Assembly (NCBI GenBank): GCA_030248065.1
Contig: JASAMV010001644.1
Coordinates: 25,597-89,596, forward strand
Origin: Rhynchonema sp. JSB1_4
Taxonomy: Eukaryota > Nematoda > Chromadorea > Monhysterida > Xyalidae
Length of the DNA: 64,000 nt
Reading direction: 5' to 3'
Every line of letters begins with the position of its first letter. Within the stretch, counting starts at the first letter, position 1. Positions 25,692-44,007 of the stretch are shown piece after piece. The translations under genes and the position numbers were made by a program. The notes beneath the pieces are model-generated. The model was not told the origin of the DNA and ran no database searches. It worked only from the letters and a program-made list of their open reading frames with translations.

Positions 25692-28600
25692 TTGTGATTA
25701 ATTTCATAGCGGTGGTATCTTTCCAATCGAGTCGAAACAACGCACGAAATGTCAAGTTGTTTTCTGTGTATTCATTTATTTCGCACTCACAAATCCAAAT
25801 CACGTTTATATTAAATAATCACCGATTTGTGCAAGAGGCAGTGTGTAAAAATAATTACAGTGGTAAAACAGAGTTCATGAAACTAATAGCAAACGGATCA
25901 TGAATTGAAATGTACTGTATATGTATACGTTATTCTGGCAATACACAAAATGATGGAGTATTACGGAGAGAGATGGACCGGAGATGAAATAGCGAACTGT
26001 TCGGAAAAAGGGAAAACACGAAAAGTTTATTGGGGTTGGCAAAAGGGTTTAATAAAAAGTTTATACCGCCACACTGCATGGCACCAGTATTATGTACCTG
26101 AGTGTACAAAGTCAGAAAGGCAAGAAAGAGTTATTGTGCATATGGTTTCATTTTCTGCCGCGTGTGCACGATTCAAAATATTGGATATTTACGTTGATGG
26201 AACTTTGCAGTTTGTCTCCAAGCGAGTGTGTACTTTTTATTTGAATTTTGTGACCACATTTTGAATTTGTCTAATAGGTGTTAAGCCAAAAACAGGGCAA
26301 ATCATGAGCGCTTAATCATGACATGGAACAAGACTGACCTAAAGAACGATAAGTACAGTATGTAACTGATTGGACGTGAACTACCGAGCCCTGTTCACAG
26401 CCCACCTCCATTTTTCGTCGTTTCTCGTACCGAAAACATAGTTCTTCTGATAGAACGTGCAAATTCTGAATCACACTCTCCTCGACAAAGTGAGGATCCA
26501 ATGTGCACTGATGCTTACGTATGGATACTGCATAAGTAGTCATCTCTCTTATCTCATCTTAAACGGGAAAAATTGCGCTCATTTATTCATTTTTGAGACG
26601 ACTGTCGCACGGTTCTGATTGAAAGTACTGGTTTATTCATGGCAGACACGCTGATTTATGAAACATGCCCATTGGGCGTCCTTTCTGGGGCGTTTCGCGT
26701 AACTTTGACTGACGCGTTCAATATGGTAATGCTGGATATGCTATCTACGCACTTTATTAACTCTCTTGTGGATTGATTTTTTTTATCAAGTCCTCGCTTG
26801 TGTGTTTGTAGTGTTTCTTTGTTGTACAATGAGGTTCTGTTGACTTATTTACTGAAACATCAACAAGGACTATGAAACAAAAAGTAGTTACTGTACGTTA
26901 TCTCATGAATGATTGAGTGATAGCCGTGTGTGGAGAGTTTCAATCCCGATCACCATGAGACAGTCTGTTTTAGAAAAAAACTTGAGACCATATTTTTGGT
27001 TATTTTTTGTTTTAGAAACCAGAAAACTTTTGACTCATCTATATTTGCCGCATTTTAAAGCCCGCGGGCGACGACTTGTGCCTCACGTTTTGGATTAAGT
27101 GAGGTCGAGAGAGACGCGGCAAAATGCGGTGTGATAAATGTCTGGGCTCTTCGATCGAATGGCCATAATCCTGATGCCAAACTGGCCATCATTTGTCAAC
27201 ATGGTGCCTCCAAAACATTAATCAGGTCGATATTCCGAGGCTGTCCGCTGTCGTCCATATTTTCGTTCGTCCAACTACTATTACTATCAGATATCTTTTT
27301 TCAGCGAGAGACTTTCAGAAAATAGCGGAACTGTCCGGGAGAAATGTTTCTGCGCGTTTTTTTGTGAGCCCAGATGGTTCTTGGTACCATAATGTATTGT
27401 TCTGTCGAAGTTCAATTTTCGTCGTGTGTCAGAATGGAGCGTAATCTTTCACACATAAAAGTTTTCGGCAAAATTCGTTTCTTGCCTGTGTTATGGCCAC
27501 TTTATGAACAATCTCACGGGTCGCATGTACCGTAGCTCCATGACCTCTACGCTAACTCAGTCCGTCTCATTTTAGCGTTTGAGGTTGCTGAGCATCGGAC
27601 ACAAGCAGCGGAAAACCCCTTTTGTGTCATGTACAAACGATGTAACGATAACGAATGCATGTTTGGTAATTACTCAAAGGCTTCGCTGTTGCTTGACCCT
27701 GTATGTCCGCGATAGCACATAAGCCCATTAAAGGAGTTAAGCCAAGCCGATTATTATTCAGGTTCTCTTTGAAGGCAAGCTGCTTTTTTAGCCATAGCTA
27801 TTTTGATCCAGCTCCGTGTGCTGGCCCACAATCGTAAAAAAACGGTGGTAAACACAATTAATCCCGGGAGTTGAATACTCAATACAGGCCTGTGGTCAAA
27901 GTCAAGTGATTAATTACCGCCCTACGGTTGGCATGGTATTACTACGGCACAGAATTGCCATACGAGAAATGGTAGCACTTTTTTCTACGTTTGATTATGA
28001 GTATTTTCCGCCACAACTTTCAAAATATATACATGAAGCACTGGCGACATTTTGTTGTGCCCTGTGTGCTATGGCCCTCCTTTCCTTGTACAGTTATAAA
28101 GTAGAGGCAGGTGAAGACAATTCATATGAATGGCAATACTACTTTTGCTTATCACGTTGCTAAGTGAAACATTTTGTCTGATATGCACTCTTTCCAGTTC
28201 TGACAGCTGACATGACACGACACGTTTGAGGTAAAAGGATCCTGGTGACCTTATTACACCAAACATTCATCGGATTATGTGTACATAGTGTGCAATTAAT
28301 TAGAATGTCAAAAAGTAAAACAGCGAATGGTAAATACCGTGTTGTTTTTGAAAAGTTCAGCTTTTTTGATAGTTGGTATTTTCCTATCCTCTGATATTGT
28401 TCTTGCAGAATGTTCGCCTCCTTCTCCCTCAGGCCAGTCACTCAGGTGTTTAAGCCGGATAATGAAATCAGCAGGGACCGGGATAACTATAGATTTGCAA
28501 TATGCCTGGACATTCCAACTTTCAACCCTCTGCTGTCATCACCACAGCTATAGTTGCACTGTATCACTTTGTTTCATACGCTGCCTTTGAAACAGCGCAA

Positions 28601-31600
28601 TTATGGTATGTATGTACTAGCTCTGAACTATGAGTCGGGGCGGGCGGGGTAGTGGTTCAATTACTTCACACGCCCATAATCCTTGTCAGGTGTTCATTAA
28701 TCCGATCAATGGGACTGAAAGCGACAACCTGAGGTGTCATATCATCAAGCACGTCCAGCCTCTGATATTTATTTTTGAAATGACTCGTTGGCGTGGTGCT
28801 GCCACCTTTTCCCGAGCACGCGAATGCCTCCCATTCACCTACATATGTAGGTATGTAATTCAGGCCACATTTGTGAGACCCGTTATTTGGCACGCCGGCT
28901 CCGAACGGGTTTCAAATCCGGGGACCAGATCCTCCCACACAATAGTGGCTCGTCACATCTGTGCTGGCTTTGGTGCTCGTGAAAATTAGAGGTCGAAAAA
29001 AGCAGAGAGCCAGCCGGCGGTGGGGAATCATGAATTCCAGCACTGCCTGCTAGGCCATTAATGACTTTCTCGTCTCTGGCTTGTATGTATTTCTGGCTGT
29101 TGTTGTTTCGAAGTTATAGCCGGCTTCAGGCTTCGGCTCCGCATGCGCTGGAGGTGGGCTTCCAATTTTTATTCAGCCCCTGCATGCCATTTTGGCTCAG
29201 CGCTTTGTTTAATATGGTATCTCTGATCGTCGCACGTGCTTCGACGCTGCTATATACGAGAGGTATACCTATATTTATCCACGTGTCAGCTGAATCTGGG
29301 AACATATAACGTTGAAAGTGCGTGGCGTTTACAGTTTTAGTTATGGAGGCATCTGGCTGTAATTATGATGTTGCACTCTCCCTTTCCACGCATTCCTATT
29401 AAGCTTTTTAAAGTGAGTTTGCAAAAAATGCTTGGCGGCGCTTGTTTGTTTTCCGCCATTTTGTCAGAAAATGGAGAATAGGCATCATGCCATACTGTAG
29501 ATTTTTGATTAGGTAACTTACCATAGAAAATAGATTTTTAATTGGTTGCTTTGTGATGTTTCACAGAGATCACACATTTCCACAGAACAAAAAAAAATAG
29601 AAAAATTTGAGGCCGGCCTGTGTAAACCACAAGGTAATCCAACCAACAAGTTTTCAGAGTTCTTCAGAGATATTGCTCTGTTGAGCGAGATATGAGGTAT
29701 TGTACCAGTGTCTGAAAAGAGAGTGTTCCCTTTCCATTTGAAAGAATGTGCTCCATGCGATTAATGTGCTTGGACCTTGCACTTTGAGAGGTATGTATGT
29801 ATCGTGCTACTGTTGCCATATTTTTTTAAGAGTTCCAAATATTTCGTGGTCAAATGTTTCGCACACGATGATCAAGCTTTGAACCATTCAAAATTCTTCC
29901 ACTGCGCCCCGCGCACATTCAATACGTACGTGCTTGCGCGCTTCTTTTGGGTGACATGTCCACACTAAAAACCCTTTCTTGGCAAAATACTCCAAACCGA
30001 AAGAGCAACTTTCTCCATGATGGTACAGACAGAAGCGATCCAAGTTAAATGTTAGTGCCCATAAGCGTGTAAGCTCAAAGTCACGGTACTACGGCTTGGT
30101 GACCACTTAAGAAACGGAAACTGATACTGAAAGCAGCTGTAGATGGCCCGTACTTAAACGTCTGAAGACAAATTTTGTCCTACATCGACTTTAAGATGTA
30201 CTACACATGTATGCTCATGCGTGATGATATGTTATTTTTGTAGTTCTTTTCGCGTCACGCAAACGTATACGCGTGCGCAGCGAGAATTTACCGACCGCTT
30301 TTTGTTTCTAAAACTGGGTTCGCCACGGTTTACTTGTGTGTATCTTTGCTGCGACCTGTTTTTGGGAGAACTATATGGTCCGGCTTTTAAGACCACACGC
30401 GCTCACTCTGCTGAGGCTTTCTTCCGAAATTTGGCTTGAATTTCCGCATGTTTCTACCTGGATTTTGGAGTGAAATAGGGGGAAATGATATACTGGGGTC
30501 GTACAGGTGGGTTGCCTTGAAAAATCAGGTTCGGGGTTCTCAAGAAGATGCGATAGCCGACCAAGTGTAAGGTGCAGGTTTGCAATCATGACGGCTCAAG
30601 TGATTAACCAGTCTTTCAATGCTTCGTGTTTGAGCAGTGCCGCTTTTGGTGTCCTTCCTGTGTACTTGCCAGATGGAATTTCAATTTTGAACACAGCAGT
30701 AGCGCGCTTTCCTGTTGAAAATTCGTTCTTGCCGCCATCGAGTTTGGATGGTCTCACCGGAGATATTCTGTGGACAAACACGGAAGAAACAGAACACGCA
30801 CAATGCTGGGCTATCCGTTCCGTTCGTTTAGTGAGCGTGAATATTATGTTTTTCGGAGTTCGTGCGTCCTTTTTGTCACTCGGTGAGTTGGAGTTCGGTG
30901 AACATGCATTAGTGCGATTGCATGTCCACGGTATATTCATGTGAATACCTACAGGTGGACACTCCGATCCCGCACACAAACACTGTTTTTCGGTTAGGTT
31001 CCATAGCGTTTCGGTTTCAGCACGATTTCATACTGTTGGAGAAAAACTGCAATTCATATTGTTGTATCATAACACAATTCATTCGAAACATTCACAACTT
31101 ATAAGGCTTGAAGCGTGACAGGCGACCATTGTCAGAATAGGGGTGTCTTTGTGTCTCGAAATTGCGAAGGTTAAATTTCGCACTTTGTAACCGGAAAGGG
31201 GAAAATTATGGGGCAGAGGAGACTATCGGCTTTCTATTGGACAGGATTTCCGGCCCGGCTCTGCAGCAGCTGTGTGCTGGCTGAGTAGCACTTTCGGACA
31301 AATCGTGGCACCTGTGATTGGATGTGACTTTATTTTATATCCTCATCGCAAGTATTTTTCGTTTTTTTTTGAAAAAAAAAACCGCTTTAGTATTAAGTGC
31401 ATCTGTCAAATGTATGCGTGACGGCTGGTCAGATATGAACGTACCACCGAGCTAGAATGTTGAAGGTTCAGTTCAACACACTGAAGTTGTTTTGTGTTTA
31501 AAAATAGTCGATAAATGTTGTGAAGCGCACATAGCGAAATCCCATAGCGCATGGAGCCGAACCTGTGGTTTTCACTACTGTAGGTGTCGTTATTTTGTTA

Positions 31601-31667
31601 AAACCGACTCCCAGCATTAACAAGGTCTGCCTTACTTTCTGTATTGTTCGTTTCGCCTTTTCCAACG

Positions 31668-31895
31668 TATAGTCGATCCATCAGCTCCATGGCACTTTTG
31701 ACTAGAAGGTTCAGGTTCCGTTGTGAAAAACTGTTCCTCCGCACCGCAATGTCAGAGAAAACGGGGCACAAAAGTAAAAAAAATCCGATTTCTCTCTTTC
31801 ATTTCTTTTTCGTAGGCCGACCAGAACCGAAACATCATTGGATCCTACCAAGCTTTTCAGCTGAAAAAGTTTCATGAGCTGATGAATGGACTATA
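31668..31895. mobile_element. TA-flanked foldback element, family with 60486 copy
   Basis: The ends TATAGTC / GACTATA are inverted repeats that continue inward (ATCCATCAGCTC at left, GAGCTGATGAATGGAC at right). TATAGTC ends also bound a 229-bp relative at 60486-60714. The interior keeps shared phrases (inverted CGATTTCTCTCTTTC). No coding capacity; fits a mariner-type MITE. Confidence 0.65.
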
Positions 31896-33065
31896 CATCA
31901 TTTCCATTCTATTGAATGTAGGCTGATCAGCTTTGTCGGGGTGCTCGTGCGCTCATGAAATCATGCAGATCACCAGATCCGAACCCTGTCCGTTTCACTG
32001 AATGAAAACCCACAGCCATAATACATCATGTTATTAAATAATACAAGCACACAACGACGCAACAGCTGCTTTCTTGCCCCGTCATGAGAACTTGAACAGC
32101 TGTTGTGAATACATCTTGCCGGAGTTTTCCACTCAAAGACCCATGATTAGAGCCATCGGCGGTCTCAACAGTTTTCAACAAGCCCTCGGAGACTCTGCTT
32201 ACCAGTTGGATTCTTAACTTTTTCTCAATCCGACCGAGACATGAACGTTTCCACGAACGGATGTATCGACAGAATGTTCAAGTAACATGTCACAGTTGGG
32301 AATATGTCGTACTTTTGCATGCGTCTTATTGTGAACTACGCGATTGAATACAACGAATAAATGAAAATAATTTATCAATTTTCACTCAGACCGGGGCTCT
32401 ATGTGAAAAACTCCGGTGGCAAATGTATGTATTGCAGCTGGTTCTTTGTTGCATGTAATTAGTCGCTATTTATGTTTCGCCAATGACGAACTTTGCGATC
32501 TAGGTAACCGCGAGGGAGCACTTATCCTGATCCAGAAAAATTACAAACACGATGCCCTGTTTGATGGTAGGAGGGCTCACAAACGAATCACTTCAGAATA
32601 GTTCGCGTGTTTACCTGCTCAGGGGTCCCCACCAGTGTTCAGCAAGTGGATGTCTAGGTACCATAGCCACTTTCTGCTTCGGTGTCTATAAGATGTGGGA
32701 CGAGAGCAGCTCTAACACCCGTCCTTGTCCTGAGTGTCACTTAAAAATCTCTCTCGCCCACCACGTCTGGTCTTACATGATCGTTTGCATTGTATATCAC
32801 CTTTCTCGCGGTCAGCACGTGGTCATTTGATGTATTTTTGAATTGGCGCAATGTCCTGCTGCACCGCTGATTTTGTGAAAACAAACCGGACAAAGCTCAC
32901 AGCCGGATATCGCAGTCTCTGTCTCAGACATTCTCGGACTTCAACTCATCGTCGTTACTCCTCATCCACCTTTTGGTGCGCAACTCGAAAACTCGCCACG
33001 AAATTGAGCAGTTGAGCACTTGCCACCGGACACAGACGCTGCCCATACATATTTAGGTACGGGCA

Positions 33066-33610
33066 TGTGCAATTGCACCTGGGCGCCAAGTGCCACAGAT
33101 TCCCCAGCTCGCTTTGGTCCCCGCGACAGAATTGAGTTGGGTGACAATATGTGGCGAAAAGTTGATCCTGGAGGTAATTCAGGTCGGAGAATACGAATCC
33201 GGGCTCCATTTGGTCGCGCGATCTTTCTAAAAGGTGTTTAAACGGCTCGGGCACAGTTTGGGGCCATCTGAACGATTGTGCTCAAAATTGTATTCTGGGT
33301 TCATCTAGGTATACTGAATAAGTCTTCCTAGTCGGTTTTTGCATATGCAGAAATTGGCCCAAAAATCTGTTTCAGCACACTAAGCAAACTCTCGCAAACC
33401 AATTTGGAACATAAAAAGGTGAACCAAATGGTGCCTGACCCCTTAAACACTTTAGATTGATCACGTGACCGAATAGACCTCGGGTTCGGATTCCCCGACC
33501 CAAATTACCTCCTGGACGAACTTTTCGCCACAAATTTTCACCCAACTCAAATTTGTCAAGGGGTGACCAAGGGCGAGCTGAGAATGTGTGGCGCTTGGTG
33601 TCCGGGTCTG
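33066..33610. repeat. Imperfect large inverted repeat
   Basis: The left arm (about 33066-33245) and right arm (about 33430-33610) are inverted relatives. Both encode, on opposite strands, phrases such as ELG-N-WRKV-PGGN-GR-IR. This is an old foldback element or two inverted copies of one repeat. Exact ends and target duplications are not resolvable by eye. Confidence 0.6.
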
Positions 33611-36600
33611 CAATAGTCCCCCGCCGAAACCGATCTAACGTTCGAAGCGAACCCGATACATTATTACGTGTTTCCAAACAAAAACTGCACACGCGCGTGC
33701 GTGTCCGTTTATTTTTCATTCTCTCTCTTGAAAAACTAAATTAGATCTTCAGAAAGAAAGAGACAGACAGAGACGGGGCGCGTTTGGGTGCTTTGCTGGT
33801 TGAGTGGGAACCATGTGGACCCCATGTGCTCTGGTACCATAGGAAAATATTATCGGGTGCCATTGGTCTGTTGTGACCTGAGCTCATAATGTTCGTTTTG
33901 TGTGAAACATCAGCCATACACGAATTATCTTTGTTTCCTTAATAAAGATTGATGACGTGAAAATCAGCTGCCTGTACCCGTCGCGAACCAAGGGCCCTTG
34001 ATTGTTTTGCTGTGTTCATGAACCTGCGTTGTTATTCGGGTGGGTTATTGGAAAATAAGACACGACACGTTCACAGTAGCGACTCATAAAGACACACACT
34101 CACACAAGCACACCAGAATGTTAAGTAATTTGACGGGGCCCTTTTGGTTCGGTTCTGTTCATCAAGAACGTAAAAACGTCTGGAAATTGGCAACGGCAAA
34201 GAAGGCCGATCTCTTGAAACTGGTGTGCCTGAAAATTCTCTTTCACAAATGCACACAGCTACTGTATGGTCAGCCAGCGGGGACCGTGTAAGGATACAGT
34301 ACACCGACCGGTGGAGGGCCCCATGTTTCTTGAGCAATCTGGCGTTTCCATCCTTAATTGGCGGTAGGTGTACCACATTGTCACAATGTGTTGTTTTAGA
34401 ACGAATTCATAACAAAATTTCATAGGAGATAGGATTTGATAGGTCATACCCATCATTGAATTGTTTACTTGCAAAATTATTATGTTTCGCCAAGTTTTTG
34501 ACAGTCTCTGGCCCAAAGATTTTTGTCTTGGCACCTATCATAGAGACTGTAGCCGTATCCAACCTACAGTGTGAGTTAATTGATTACAATTAGAACAAGC
34601 CTTTATCCGCAAAAAAATTCACTCACATGACTGACTACCTTTCAATTGTTATGGCGTGCCAAAAAAATGAAACAAATTTCTGAGAGTAAAAGCACGTTTT
34701 ATTTGTCTATATCGACAGGTTGATCAGCGGGCAAATTGTGCAAATCCATTTTGGACCAAGAAAGAACCAGAACTAATTCTGTATTCGGACCAGAGTGTTG
34801 GCGCAAATTGCACTTTTTCCTTCTGGACGATTAAAAATGACTTTGTCCCCTCTGTCTCTGTCCCCAGTCACCACTTCATGCTACAAAGTCTCCTGTACCA
34901 CGTCGTATCTGTAGCTTGTAATTCCACCAGAGTGGCGACAATATGATGAATGACATTTTCAGCTTAATTAAAGCAGAATTCTGGCGGCGACCGTCGCGCC
35001 GTAAAGGGGCGGATATTATTTGCTTTATCGCTGGCATATACCTCACAGATTGGGCTAATTGTTTGATAGTCGACGCAAATGGGCAGCGCTGGTCATCAAC
35101 GTAAGCAGCCCTGACCAAAGCAGCCCTAAATCAGCACCATGAAATGTGTAAACATGCCATTGAGTTGCGTTGATCACTGGGTTTGACCATGTGCGTTGAC
35201 TACATGAATACAGCACGAGTCACAGATTGTAGAGGTTACGCGCGTGTCTCTGGGCAGGGCAGCCCGGTTTCCGTGGCCATGGAAAAAACAGGTTGATGGG
35301 ATGCCAGCGAATTTGTGACTCATGAGCCTTTTCATGTTCACCATAGTTTGACTACTTGCAACAGTTGCAAGCAACTTACTTGCAACTTGCAATAACATGA
35401 CCTCTGCGTTGCCACTGAACAAGGACAGTGCCACGTGCAAACAGGTCCGATCTGGACCCATATAACATGCCCACGCCCCTCTTTGAAGTATTCTTTTTTT
35501 GAAATTGTGTTCTTAAATGTAGGGTTCTTGGAGTAGCATCGGAGTCAACAATGTTATCAAATAGTCACAGCTTTAAGCGCGTCAAAAGCGATGCAGAGAC
35601 GGCAGCGGATAATTAATCCAGGGAAGAACAAATTCGCTTTACGTGGGCGCTTTCAAAGCGGTCTATTTCCGTTACATCGAATGATATGTGTTTGTGCCAC
35701 GGTGCGCTTAACACTTAGTGACGGCTATTAACGTCATTAGCGTCAACATCGATGTTAATGCAAAGATAAGTAGACGGATGACGTGATTGCGCGACTTGCG
35801 TATATGTAGGACATTTACATTTTTTGAAATAACCCTGCTTACAGTATCACGCACAAAATGTCCCGCACTACATTCGCCGTAACCGCACATGCATAGTGTC
35901 AGGCTTATAGTAATGTCGTCAAATCACATGTATTGTGTTGGGGCTCATGTATTATTGCCTGTTCGACCGCTTTATTTGACGACAAAACTATTAGCCATAG
36001 TGCCATCTACACGTGACCTGGTGAGCACGCAGCGCCCAACTGAGCTCAGCTATCTTTGATATCTGTTTCAAGTTGTGACAAAATTCCAGGTCATTTCAAA
36101 TATATTCACAACGTCAGGAACGCCAGACGTTTCGCTCTGTCACCTGCCACCGAACCACTGGTCCTCGAAGATGCGTATATTTTCAGGCACAGCTGTTTTA
36201 GAGCGGAATCAAAGTTTGTGGTCGTACTGGATCACGCGCGATATTTTTCAATAAAAATCCTGGGAGATTTTGTGATGATCAGTGACTCTAGTGGAAAAGA
36301 TTTATTTTCTTGATTCAAAAAAACTTTGGTGACCAAGGCAGGTAAGATCCGATGCGATACGATCTTCAAGTTTGATATTGGCCTCAGGGCTGAGCCAGTC
36401 TTTGAATGAGCAGGGCTCAAGCAGGGTCGCAAGTTCGGGACCGGGATCAGGACGTAATTCGAGATTTTTGCGATCGGGATTCGAAGTCCATAATATCCAA
36501 AACCATTTCGGAATCCCGAACATGGGGATGGGATTTGGGATCCCGTTTGACCCCTAAGTCGGACCAGTACTCGTGGGGGTCAAATGAATTGAACCCAAAG

Positions 36601-37089
36601 CAGGCGCCTGGAGCTTTTTCGTTTCCAATAGGTGTCGGATATCGGCATTTGATGCCATGCCTACAGTCAATATATGCAACGAAATATTCGTAAACGTTAG
36701 GGTCCCCCGCGCATATCCATGTGCTCAGCTAAAGTTTGTAAGCAATCGATTTTTTACAGAGTGGTGTTTAATGACCGTTAATTAATTTCGGCTTCATGAG
36801 AGCGTGCGTGCGATTTTTAAACGTTACTCCACAATGTGCAATTTATGTACGCCGGCATGTATGCATGATGACACATCCCATGTTTTCACGCTTCGATGCT
36901 GCTGGACACTTTTTTGTACGTGTGGAAATCCCCCAGGCTGACTGTGCGTCAAACTCCGACTGCAATATTAGAACACCCGGAGTCGACTTAGCCCACAGTT
37001 TCGTGCAAGTGAATCATGATTATTTTCATAATTTCACAACTATGCGTCCCAAGACAGCGTCATTTGTGTGATGCAATGCCTGCCGTACG

Positions 37090-37582
37090 CAGGGTTGGGC
37101 AAAAAACGTTTGTTTTCAAAAATTCGTTTTTTAAAAAAACTTTTAAAAAACGTTTTTTTAAAAACGCCCAGATGACTGAAACATGTCCTAAATAAAAGTT
37201 GGAAACCGCCCATGTGGGGTAGAGAACGTGGTTAAATGAAGTAATTCTATGTGTTCTGGGGCAAAATAAACGGGCTTCAACCCTTTTCTAGCGAGTTGTT
37301 AACATTCCATATCAGACCCGCATCATGGGACCAACTTTGGCCGGGGTCATCATTGAAAGTCAAACTCCATCGTATCTCGACAAAGTAAAAATTGGTCGAA
37401 AATTTTTTGAAAAAATGGGACAAAAAATTGATTTTCCTTGAAAATTAGGGTACTTTCCCTGAAAAAATCAGGGAAAATCAAGAAATTCAGGGTTTTAAAA
37501 AACCAAAAACTACCCAGACGTTTTTAAAAAAAACGTCGTGTTTTTAAGAAAAAAACGCCGTCGTTTTTTTTGCCCAACCCTG
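37090..37582. mobile_element. hAT-like element, divergent relative
   Basis: The ends CAGGGTTGGGCAAAAAA and TTTTTTGCCCAACCCTG form a near-perfect terminal inverted repeat. The flanking 8-mers GCCGTACG (37082-37089) and GCCGTTCA (37583-37590) agree at 5 of 8 positions, consistent with a decayed duplication. The interior differs from the two copies at 12223 and 52412, so it is a separate subfamily using similar ends. Confidence 0.65.
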
Positions 37583-37796
37583 GCCGTTCAGCGTGACGGT
37601 GCTTTCGTTTCGTGTTAATGCTCAGGCCCGCAGCTTAACGAAAAATACTTTGAAACATACATCTTACAGGAATGATTCATATTCCTACATCAACAAAATT
37701 TCCTCGGCAGAATCCCCCAAGATGACCTAGACCGCCGGGATCGCGTTTTGTGTCTGGGGCGGAAGCTTCGAATATCCATTTCCATCCATTAACAGG

Positions 37797-43172
<5,376 letters not shown>

Positions 43173-44007
43173 AAAAACCTAATGTCATTTGTAAAACGTT
43201 TGCAAGGGTTTACTGGGTTGGTTGGTTGGTAACCCAGAACGAGACCGTTGTTTCTTGTGATTATTCATATATCTCGGTGCTTCTAATTGTGTCTTTTACC
43301 ATCGCTATGCTATTGCTATCACATGTATATTATTGTCAACATTGTTCATAATGACATCAAGTTTCATAGATATAGGTACATACATATGTATGTTACGCAA
43401 CTGTACAATTATTCGAAATGATCTTCGTCATATTCTGCGCTAAATCAGTCCCGTTATGAGTTTCTTAAACGTTACACGCTTAAATGACATAAGAGAAAAT
43501 AAATAGACAAATACGAATACGCACATACACATGTGGAAAATTGAAAGAATTCAACATGTGGTAAAAGTGAAAAATGCGAAGTCGTGCCAGCAGAACTCAG
43601 AATTCAAAACTCGAAAACAACTTCAAAACGACAAATGTGGACAGGTATGTATGTAGCAAAAGACAAAAATGCATAGGTACATACTGTATGTGGCAAAAGA
43701 AAATATATACAATGTGGTAAAAAACGACACACCTGGAAACATGGCAATATTGAAAAATGCGGGTATGTGCTAAAAAGGAAAAAATACCAATATGTGGAAA
43801 AAGTAGATGACGAGGGTATAAAATACGAATGATAGAAAATTAAACCAACAATATGAATGTGTCGTCAGAAATGACAAAATATATACGGACAGGGTCGTAA
43901 AAGTGAAAAACTTGAGTCAGTACAGTATGTGGCAAGACTGAAAAAGTATACGGATTTGACTAAAAATGATAAGTATGAAAATATGAGTTCGTGAGATCCT
44001 GGGAAAA
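43173..44007. repeat. Convergent intergenic spacer with degenerate tandem repeat
   Basis: The spacer lies between the convergent channel and lectin genes. From about 43540 to 43970 a phrase like ATGTGG(C/A/T)AAAA followed by GAAAAAT recurs roughly every 35-60 bp with heavy divergence. Short TACATATGTA-type palindromes are scattered near 43375-43390 and 43640-43690. AATAAA at 43498-43503 is a candidate poly(A) signal for the channel. Confidence 0.5.
43498..43503 (+). terminator. Candidate poly(A) signal for the anion channel
   Basis: The first canonical AATAAA I see after the TAA at 43170-43172, 326 bp downstream. Nothing else marks the transcript end. Confidence 0.4.

Larger units (their letters stand above)
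25692..37796. other. Long gene-poor region
   Basis: No exon set with matching splice phases could be built across these 12 kb. It contains a TA-flanked foldback at 31668-31895, an imperfect inverted repeat at about 33066-33610, an hAT-like element at 37090-37582 and other short repeats. A frame at 28327-28590 starts with a signal-peptide-like segment but then shows no family features. A block at 30507-30979 is open on both strands. I treat both as unsupported. Confidence 0.5.

Noticed and set aside
28327..28590. Signal-peptide-like 87-codon frame
   Set aside because: Only the N-terminus looks meaningful; no splice partner, family pattern or ordered cysteines, so chance is the simpler reading.
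28890..28960. B-box-like GGGTTTCAAATCC
   Set aside because: There is no matching A box or cloverleaf within 80 bp; at best an eroded SINE fragment.
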